64,000 nucleotides of DNA. Source: Lycorma delicatula. Its lineage: Eukaryota; Arthropoda; Insecta; Hemiptera; Fulgoridae. The stretch covers positions 49,941,946 to 50,005,945 of the forward strand of contig NC_134465.1 of assembly GCF_047948215.1 (NCBI RefSeq), written 5' to 3'. Below are positions 56,041 to 64,000 of this stretch, piece by piece; the stretch's first letter is position 1, and each line of letters begins with the position of its first letter. A program made the position numbers and the translations under genes. The notes beneath the pieces are model-generated. The model worked only from the letters and a program-made list of their open reading frames with translations, was not told where the DNA came from and did not search any database.

Positions 56041-57221
56041 TACAGAGTATTCAAAAAGTAATGCAACCTTATGGAAGAACATTTCCTTCTTTTGTTGCAG
56101 ACTTAATTGAGGTAAAATGGGTAACACAATGCAGCAGAAAATAATCAGTGTTTCCCAATACATTAGATGTGCCAGTTATGCCCGGACTCAGAATGCCTTC
56201 ACAGAAAAGTATGGTGTGTATGCACCAAACAAGTCCTCCTTCATCATACAGCTGTACAATAAGTTCCAAGAGACAGGGAATGTGGCAGATGATCCAGAAA
56301 ATTTGATCAATGTGCAACCTGCATATTCTGTTAGTCCCAAGAAGTCTGTCTGATCCCTATCTAATCTAATGTAAACTAATCTATCTAATGGGGAGACCAC
56401 CATTGTCTCATTATCTCTACATTGATAGTGCCCATATGGCATTGCACAGGTGTTTAAAGATGCATCCATACAGAATTCGTGTTGTTCACGAGTTGTTACC
56501 TGCAGACTTGGCAAAACATATAGCTAGTTCATGTCATCTGTAGTGCCAGATAAGAACAAACACAACTATTGGTTTTGCTCTGATGAGGATAGTTCCATTT
56601 GATGGATATGTGAATGCACGGGATTCACTTAATTGATGTATGGAAAATCCACATCGCTGGACGAGTCTCCTCTCCACAGACAAAAAGTGGACATTTGGTG
56701 TGCAATATCACATAGACGAATCTCCATGACATTCTTTCATGGCAGAGTGAACAGTGAGCATTACATACAGATGGTGTAACAATCTGTAAACATGATACCT
56801 GCAGAGTATACACGGTTACTCTACTGTGGTAGAGTATACCGCAGATAACTGTGGCTAGAGTATACGTGGTTTTAGCAGATTAATGCTATAGCTCATACAG
56901 CCAACAACACTATGACTTTCTTGCATTAGTGTTTTCATGAACAAGTGATTTCGAAGGGGTTGTGGCCTCTTTGGTCTCCTGATTTTTTCTTGTGGGGATA
57001 CCTTAAGGATGCTGCTTACAAAACTCATCCTTATACCATTCCTTAATTGCAGAGTGAATTTGAAATTGATGTATCACTGCAATTCCTCAATAAATGTTAC
57101 ATGTGTTTAAAAGCATGCAACATTGTATTCAATTATGTGAATTACATAACGGAGGCCACTTTCAACAACTATTGTAACTTACTCATTTTCCCATAAGGCT
57201 GCATCACTTTTTGAACACTAC
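56041..57221 (+). mobile_element. Tc1/mariner-superfamily element, 1.18 kb, dead
   Basis: Inverted ends AGTATTCAAAAAGTAATGCA continuing ACCTT (56046-56070) and the complement AGTGTTCAAAAAGTGATGCA at 57195-57219, 22 of 25 matching. The transposase between them is decayed and appears internally shortened. Confidence 0.85.
56117..57190 (+). pseudogene. DUF4817-type transposase pseudogene
   Basis: 56117-56353 reads MGNTMQQKIISVSQYIRCAS, TQNAFTEKYGVYAPNKSSFI and YNKFQETGNVADDPENL, the N-terminal HTH domain of this transposase group. Then in shifted frames come IRVVHELLPADLAKH (HELLPADxAKR motif) and, near 56960, WPLWSPDFFLWGYLKDAAYK, which corresponds to the WPxRSPDLxPxDFFLWGYLK motif. The residues between SPD and FFLWG, including the third catalytic Asp, are missing. 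Several stops. Related in domain type to the fragment at 48475-48846. Confidence 0.75.
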
Positions 57222-58324
57222 TTTTTTACATATTAAACTGATTGTGTAATAATTCTCAGATTTCCCTGTTCTTGTTTCTTTATTCAATTGTATAATAACA
57301 ATTATTCAATTTGTTCAATTATTAATTTTATTGTTCTATCTATTCAAATGTATAATAACAATTAAACTCTTTCTCAAAATCTGAGAATATTTCTCCAGTT
57401 TCATAAATTTTGTATACTAATCTGTAAATCTTATTCACTTTCTCTTTTCTCAGATGCCACGGAATATTAATTCAGATGATAAACTATGAAGCCCAGTTTA
57501 ATTTTTAAGTCTTTCATAGTTCTGTGAAATTTAGATGTTTAGTCTCCAATGAAATTATCATTAATTTCTTCATCCAAGATTTCATTTAATAATTTTTCTA
57601 ATTTCTAATACGTCTTCCTCATATTTCCGTCATTGGTTACATCTTCTCCTAGTAAAGGTTTTTAATTTCCAACTCAACTAATAATACATTTTAGCTTTAA
57701 TATCAAAGAATTTTCTCTTATTTCTTTGTAATTATCAACTACCTTACCAGAAATTGTATTTTTCTCTACTTCACTGCATATCCACAACAATCATTACAAC
57801 TGATGATTTTATTTCTAAACATTTTCCTGCCTTCTCAGAAAAACCAATGTCATAGAGTATATTCCTTCATGTACTTTGGCCTACATAAAATGTTTAGTTG
57901 ATGCTGTTTTTTTTTTTTTAAAGAGATGGATTTGAATTACTAATACTAACTTTTCCAAAAACATTATAATTTTTATATATAACTACAAATGTCTGTTTGT
58001 AGCGATGCTTGTTTAAAATCAGGAACTGTTTGGATGATCTAATGATTTTATTTTTTTTACTGTTGTAATTATTCAATTTTTAGAAATGTTTTAAGCATAA
58101 ATTTGTCCATAATTCTGTTATTGGATGAGTAGTAAGGTTAATAAATCATTTCATACAGAGTAATAAGAGAATATCCCAAAATCAAAATATGATAAAATAT
58201 AATAGGCAAGAAAGAGGATGTAGAAAAAAAATATATGTTGATTTAATTATATATAATATTAAAAATACATATTAAAAAAAAAAACCAACTCATGTTACAA
58301 AAAGTTGCTACCAAGAAATCATTA
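57222..58324. other. AT-rich spacer
   Basis: 57420-57870 on the minus strand has short frames with LINE-like flavour (KLEKLLNEILDEEINDN) but not enough to assign. A T run lies at 57909-57920. Confidence 0.4.
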
Positions 58325-58549
58325 AAATAAAAAATTGCGAGATTAAACTTGGGTACCTGCCAAATACTGCCATAAGTTTTATAGTGTTATGGGTGTTATG
58401 AACGAAACATGACACTTAACTATTTGTATTTTGAAGTGGTTGATAAAATTAAAAAAATCATATTTTTCTCTCCAACACTTATAATGCTGTAAGATTTATG
58501 GCAATTCTTGGCAAATGACCAGGTTTGATCTCACAATTTTATTTTTTTT
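58325..58549. repeat. Foldback repeat, arms about 75 bp
   Basis: Left arm 58325-58398: AATTGCGAGATTAAACTTGG, CTGCCAAATACTGCCATAAG and TTATGGGTGTT. Right arm 58472-58549, on the other strand: AATTGTGAGATCAAACCTGG, TTGCCAAGAATTGCCATAAA and TTATAAGTGTT. The spacer of about 73 bp is AT-rich. The arms carry a weak B-box-like GTTTGATCTC, so tRNA-SINE ancestry is possible. Confidence 0.85.
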
Positions 58550-58964
58550 TAGGATGATTTTATATGGACTTTTTGTATTTTTATAATAGAACTATTTTAT
58601 TTCAGTTCTTTTTTTAATGTTAATGAAAAAAATAAAAAATACATGTTTTGTTTACTTAGTTTTAAATTTTTTATAAAATACGCATTGATTTAACTTAGAT
58701 AAAAATTTTATTATTTACCTGACTATACTATATTTGGGAATTAATGCTAATCAGATCATATTTTGTATGTCAGGATTTATGTAGATCTTGTCATATCACG
58801 ACCCTCCCGTTGACTAAAATACACAATTGTAGCATGTAAAATTCCAGAAGGATATATATATATATATATGTACACACATATCTTGGCCTGTCCTTTGCTT
58901 CATATCTTTAAACTGGAAGGATTGAGTTGATTAAAATTTGAGACAATGATTACAATGATTGTTT
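58550..58964. other. AT-rich spacer with short (TA)n
   Basis: Holds a (TA)n of about 16 bp at 58854-58869. No gene seen. Confidence 0.4.
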
Positions 58965-59460
58965 GGGGCATTGATTTTATTTAATTTTGGTCACAATTGA
59001 TCAAGGGGGCAAGGAAATATGAACCTTATGGGTCCCATAACAAAATAAAATCCCATTCAAAAGTTAGGTAAATTTTTTCACATAATTTAATAACCCTTAG
59101 ATAACTAAAATACTTTCTGATGATGTTAACAATTTTATTAAAACAAAGGGGTGGGGGAAATAAACTCTTTTTTCTTTTTTGACAACTCTGGGCCTTAAAG
59201 TCACATCCTTATATTCCATTTCATTAGTATAACATTTTGGATATGTATTTGGGCAGTTTTATTCATAGGGGGAGGGGGGGGAATAAGCCTGATTTTTAGG
59301 TTTTTTGTCAGTTTTTGCTTGTTTTCGTTAGACTGGATTTACCAATTTATGTGAAATATTTTTACAACTGACTTGTGAATATGGATCGTTGATGCCATTT
59401 AATTTTGGCTACAATCAGTCAAGAGCAGGGGGAAATATGGTTATCATGGGTTCTGTATCT
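58965..59460 (+). repeat. Diverged tandem duplication, period about 420 bp
   Basis: GATTTTATTTAATTTTGGTC, AGGAAATATG and CTTATGGGTCC (58972-59035) recur at 59390-59455 as GATGCCATTTAATTTTGGCT, GGGAAATATGG and TCATGGGTTCTG. G-rich runs GGGGTGGGGG and GGGGGAGGGGGGG occur between. No coding content. Confidence 0.6.
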
Positions 59461-61844
59461 TACAATTTTCTATACAGAGTATAATAATTCCTTATCTACA
59501 TATTAATATACTTTCATAATTACACTTAACTTTCCTTTTAAGTAGTAGTCTGTTGATGACAAAGCTCTTAATAGCCAGAGTTCTATAACTTTCCCAGCAA
59601 AACAAGGTTATACAACTCTTTGGCAGCTTTTTAAAAATTTATTTCAATTAACATTATTCATACTTAAGACTGGATACTATGTTTATAAATCAACTCATAT
59701 TATAAATCTTACAAGAAGTGACATTCAGAAAAAAAAATTTTTCTATAGGTTAGGAATCATTTGTCTTTGATTTTTTTTTATATTTTTTTTTTATCCGTGC
59801 ATAATGTGTGTTTTACTCTTACTAATGTTAAATTTTTTTAATGAATTATTTTATTATTCTGTTTAATCTTTTTCTCTGATAAAAAACACTGTACGTTGGT
59901 TTGTTTGCTGTACATGCCCATATTTTTACAATGAATGAAGCGCATGAACAATTCATTTGTTTGAACAATTTATACTTCTTGATACAAACGATTTATCTAA
60001 AATTATATTTGTGTTTTGAGAATAAAAAAGAAAACATTGGGGTTACAGCTGTGTTAAAAAATCACAACTTAAAATCACAACAACAGCTAAAAATGTTCAG
60101 GATTTTAAAGCTTTTCGTTGTTAAAATTTTTGCTGTTAGTACGCTAAATTCATGAACTTTATTTAGTTACAGTTGGTAGAAACATTTAACAAAACTCATG
60201 AGTAATAAAACATAAACCACCTAAATGTTACCTAGTAGCCTTTTTCCTAGTAGCTTTTTAAAAACAAGTGAAAATCCCTTCTTTACCTCTTTTAAAATTT
60301 GTTAAATCTCTTTTTATTAAATTAATTTATATCAATGTAATAACAATATATATTCAACAGCTTCATGAATTAATACAAAGAAATTTCTACATTGTTTTTT
60401 TTTTTAATTTAATAAAAGAAAATTATACTGACATTAGTAAAACAGCCTTGATACACAACAGATATATAAACACACACTCTTAAACAGTATGATACACTTC
60501 AACATTATGAAATATGTAAACAACACTATATGAAATCGACATAATTCAAATCCACGCTCAATTAACCACAATCTTAATACATGTATTCAAAAAAACGACT
60601 AGCAGTAACATCAGCTAACAGCACTATGAAAACAACAGCACAATCAATGAAGATGATTATAGGTAAGTTTTTTAAAAACATTTTATAATAGAATTTGGTT
60701 TGGTTTCCCATGACAAAAGTTTAAATTCTTAATAATAATTATACCACTTGTCACTACAATTATCTGAGTTTTAAATTAAGTACTCATCTTATTAAAGTTA
60801 ACATAGAAAAATTACTAAACTAATCTATTTTGTTGTATTTGTGTCTTACGTCTGTCAGTTATTGTACGGGCTTCTAAATGTTATTACACACCTTAAAATT
60901 CCTAGGGTTATACAAATTAAATAAGCAGTTATATTAAACAAAGAAACAGATGCAGATGTCACACAGTAAATATCATAAATATAAAAACAAAGCATATACA
61001 TTAACAGAACAATATTTTTCACCTTTTTCACCTTTAAATCATTAATATATTTAGTATTTTCATTCATTCAAATGTTTATTCATATTTTTTTCTTTATGAT
61101 CAGTTTTAATAATTTAGACCTTGAATATAAGCTAGAAAGATAAATAAATAAATAATTTCTCCCTCAACCGCCTTGTATGTGCGTCTTAAACTTATGTATA
61201 CAGTATAATATATATGTATAAATCTGTATGTATATGTAAGTATGTTTTTGTATATAAGTATCATGCCAAGAATGTGACATCGAAGTTAAGTTATGCTGTA
61301 AATTAGAACTTATAACCACTGCCAACAATACTTATATTCTAAACTATTATTTTAAAATATTTAAATTTGTTTATTGTCCATTTTATAAATAAAAAAGGAG
61401 ATACATTATAATTAGGATGTAAATGAAAATCTAATTGAAGAATCGTATAAGAAACCTATTGATGCGCAACTTTCATTAATCTGAATTAAATTGTAATGAC
61501 TGCAATGTAATAATTAAAAATCTGCGTATGTAGAATCAACAGAAAAATTATAAATTTTATTAGACAGCACATCCAAAAGTCCAGGAACAGATAGATAACT
61601 TAAAGGATGAAAAACTGAGATTTTATAAGTACTAATTGATGTAAAAAAATTAACTATTGACAAATGAGATAAATTCAGTTTTCATTCTTAAATGTCCTTT
61701 GGAGACAACTCAGATTTTAAATATCGGTGGACTACCTTTGAGTAAAACCATGAAAAAGTTTAGTTAGCTACCTTACTACTACAAAAAAATGACATCTATT
61801 ATTATCTTTTATGATGGCATAGAAACACTTTAGTCAGTCCATTA
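59461..61844. other. AT-rich intergenic sequence
   Basis: Frames 59901-60155, 60268-60483 (plus) and 60855-61067 (minus) have AT-driven composition without motifs. No repeat family of the window recognised. Confidence 0.5.
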
Positions 61845-63165
61845 TCCAAGTCTCTTTGATGGAACTGTTTGGGCCTTGTGGTCCTCCCAGCACATTTTCA
61901 TACGTTTGATCTTCGTGCTCTTTCTAGTGTTGAAAATGTTTGTTTTGTAAGTTTTTTCTTGTGAGAGTTAAAGTGAGTTAAAGAGAGTATAAAGTGAGTG
62001 TTTTTGTTCTTGATTTTCTTGTTTAATTTTCTCTTATCTGTGGTGTCTTCTGGTGTAAGGCCAATTTCCTTCAGATTCTCTGATCCATCTGCATCCTGTC
62101 TGGTGTTTTTCGAGTCAAGATTTTACTGTACTATCTGTTTCAAAGGTCTTGAATCTTGCATCCTTATGATATATCCAAACAATCCTAGTCTTCTCTTATG
62201 CATGGTATCAGTGATGGGTTCTAACTCTTCGAATACGATTCTGTTGGACACAATCCACCACTTCCCGTCTTTCTGATACTTCTTATTGATACAGGTTCTT
62301 CTGATTCTTCTTTAGATTTTCTAGTCTGTCTGTCTTTGATTGTTTTTTCAGCGGGAAAAGTGTTTCTGCTGCATAGTGGTTTCTGGTTTTTAACTGTGTT
62401 GTAGTGTCTTATTTTTGCATTTATTGATAGGAATTTTTTATTGTAAGTGTATCAGGTTAATTTTTGAGCTTACTTAGTTTGTTTCTTCTTATTTGGATTG
62501 TGGTTTTTTTCATTTCAGTTTTTGTTATTATTTCTCCAAGGTAATTAAATTGGGTTACTATTTTGATATTATTACTGTTTATGTTTACTTCTTTTAATCG
62601 TGTTGGTTTTTGGGGAATAATTTCTGTCTTTTCAAACGATATTATATAGAGGCCAATTTTATTTACAATCTTTTGAAGTTCTAACATCTGTGATTTAGCT
62701 TCGTCGATGTCATTTGTTGGCAATGCCAAGTGGTTGGTGAAACCAAGACAGTTGTTTTGATTTTTCGACCTATTTTTACTTTTAGAGGGCATTTTTTGAG
62801 TCATTCCTTCATTACCATTTCTAGAGTGCAGTTTAATAATAGCGGTAAGAGTCCATCGCCTTGGTACAGTTCTGTTTTGATCTCAAATGGTTCCAAGAGC
62901 TCACCTCTGAATTTTACTTTCAACTTAATGTTTGTGGGGGTAAGTTTTATCATGTTTATTAATTTGGCATACATTCCAGGGTGTCTTAGAATTTTTAGTA
63001 GGGATTCTCTGTGGATGCAGTCTTAAGCTTTCTTGAAATCTACAAATGTTATTACCATGTCTCTGTTTATTTTCCTGTTATAATCCATTATTAGCTTGAG
63101 ACCCATGATCTGGTCTGGGCAGCTCCTCCATGGTCTGATACCTCCCTGGTATAACTAAACCGGAA
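61845..63165 (-). mobile_element. LINE-C non-LTR retrotransposon, decayed
   Basis: Read from 63165 downward on the minus strand: GGIRPWRSCPDQIMGLKLIM, motif A region MVITFVDFKKA-stop-DCI (catalytic Asp kept, a stop replaces Tyr), ILRHPGMYAKLINMIKL, motif B LYQGDGLLPLLLNCTLEMVM, then motif C as LGFTNHLALPTNDIDEA (FADD expected, both Asp lost). The thumb (62804-62457) is open for 115 codons: LELQKIVNKIGLYIISFEKT, FNYLGEIITKTEMKKTTIQI. The C-terminal block with RKTGSG- and LDISSGCK-like pieces is frameshifted. No endonuclease seen. A family separate from LINE-A and LINE-B. Confidence 0.85.
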
Positions 63166-63881
63166 GATAATCCTTCAGCAGAATAATAAAATTTTGCCAT
63201 AAAAATTGAAAAAATTATTCAATAAATGAATAATAACTACTTTAGCCTTAAATATGAATAACATCATTGCAATGTAGTTGTCAAATAGATGTACTAATGC
63301 TGATTACATGAATGTTATTCCTGCTAAGTAAAAATAGTATTACTGTTGTCCACATTTAAAAATTTTTGGGATCCTATTAAATGAACATTTTTGTGGGATG
63401 ATCAAATTAGTTTCCTTTGTGATGAGATCAAAACTTATTGTTTCACTTTGAAGTGTTTTAATCAATTATTAAGCCAGTTAAATATTTATTAGGCCTATGT
63501 ATTCTTCTGTCTCAAATATAATAATTATACTGTGAAGATAGTTGAAAGTCAGAGTGAATTTTCAGGATATAAAAAAGATCTATAAGACTTGTGTTTGATA
63601 CCAATAAAGATTATTAATTTAAATTCAATTTTAATAAAGTAAAAAAAGCTGGCAAAGTATTGCATGACTTTCCCAGCCATGCTAGTCAACTATAACAGTA
63701 TAACTTTTATGAAAGTAATGAAAAAAATTACTTCTATTTTGGTTCTAGAATATAAAGTAGGTGCCAAAGCTACTAGCTACTTTAATTTTAATACCTTTAA
63801 CGTGATGAAGTAATATATAAAAAATTTTTTTTATAATTAAAATTAAATGGGTTAGGGCCAAAAAACAAAAATATATTTTTT
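63166..63881. other. AT-rich spacer
   Basis: No gene or repeat recognised. Confidence 0.4.
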
Positions 63882-64000
63882 AGAGGTAGAGAATAAGTTT
63901 TAAGAAAAACTTTTCTAAAAATATTCATAAATAGGTTAAGCTCATCAAATCTGCTTAAGTAAATTTTTCTTTAAATCTAATTTCCCTTCAACAAAGCATA
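63882..64000 (+). repeat. Dispersed repeat R-B, start of a copy cut by the window edge
   Basis: GAGGTAGAGAATAAGTTTTA, CTAAAAATATTCATAAATAG and TTTAAATCTAA follow the first 110 bp of the R-B copy at 17553 in the same order and strand. Continues beyond the window. Confidence 0.7.

Noticed and set aside
60620..60670. Possible first exon MKTTAQSMKMII before GTAAGT
   Set aside because: A single hexamer match is expected many times by chance in 64 kb; no acceptor partner or homology.

Overview
This is a window of an AT-rich eukaryotic nuclear genome, most likely an arthropod and probably an insect. The evidence is several unrelated mariner/Tc1 DNA transposons, non-LTR retrotransposon pieces with decayed reverse transcriptase, tRNA-derived SINEs with pol III A and B boxes, long dinucleotide microsatellites, and spliced exons with GT-AG borders. 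The SINE and LINE mix looks hemipteran to me, but that is inference. Nothing bacterial, viral or CRISPR-like was seen.

Host genes are sparse. The best is the 5' end of a myosin-light-chain-kinase-type protein kinase gene on the minus strand: a start-codon exon (47178-47241), a 10.4 kb intron, and a second exon (36731-36821) that joins it in exact phase and reads into the start of the kinase domain. The rest of the gene must lie below 36731 or outside the window. A second, unnamed plus-strand exon candidate is at 55195-55344. A coding remnant of unknown origin is at 21766-22120, and a decayed copy of a multicopy arthropod zinc-finger-like protein is at 51240-52860.

Layout. 0-10 kb: a dispersed repeat (family R-A), a chimeric mariner, LINE 3' ends, a (CA)n tract, a decayed LINE and a second mariner. 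10-18.4 kb: two copies of one non-LTR family (LINE-A) that share the same inactivating changes, an inverted SINE pair, and repeat R-B with a nested SINE1. 18.4-31.8 kb: a region with visibly more CpG, holding repeat R-C, SINE2 copies, a GC-rich island, two more LINE-A copies, a long (TA)n tract and a 250 bp polypyrimidine tract. 31.8-36.3 kb: an internally deleted mariner, a nearly intact mariner, and an unassigned richer-GC block. 36.7-47.2 kb: the kinase gene body, CpG-poor, with a large foldback repeat in its first intron. 47.2-57.2 kb: a transposase fragment, SINE2, a near-complete 267 bp hairpin, a 250 bp compound microsatellite, the decayed zinc-finger-like protein and a Tc1-like element. 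57.2-64 kb: a foldback repeat, diverged tandem sequence, a decayed LINE on the minus strand, and the start of another R-B copy at the edge.

The genes do not form a pathway; the window records successive transposon insertions around one muscle or cytoskeletal kinase locus. The most unusual structural signal is four long imperfect hairpins (12.9, 38.3, 50.0 and 58.3 kb), which could be foldback elements or sources of double-stranded RNA. All identifications come from reading translations and comparing copies by eye; no database search was run.
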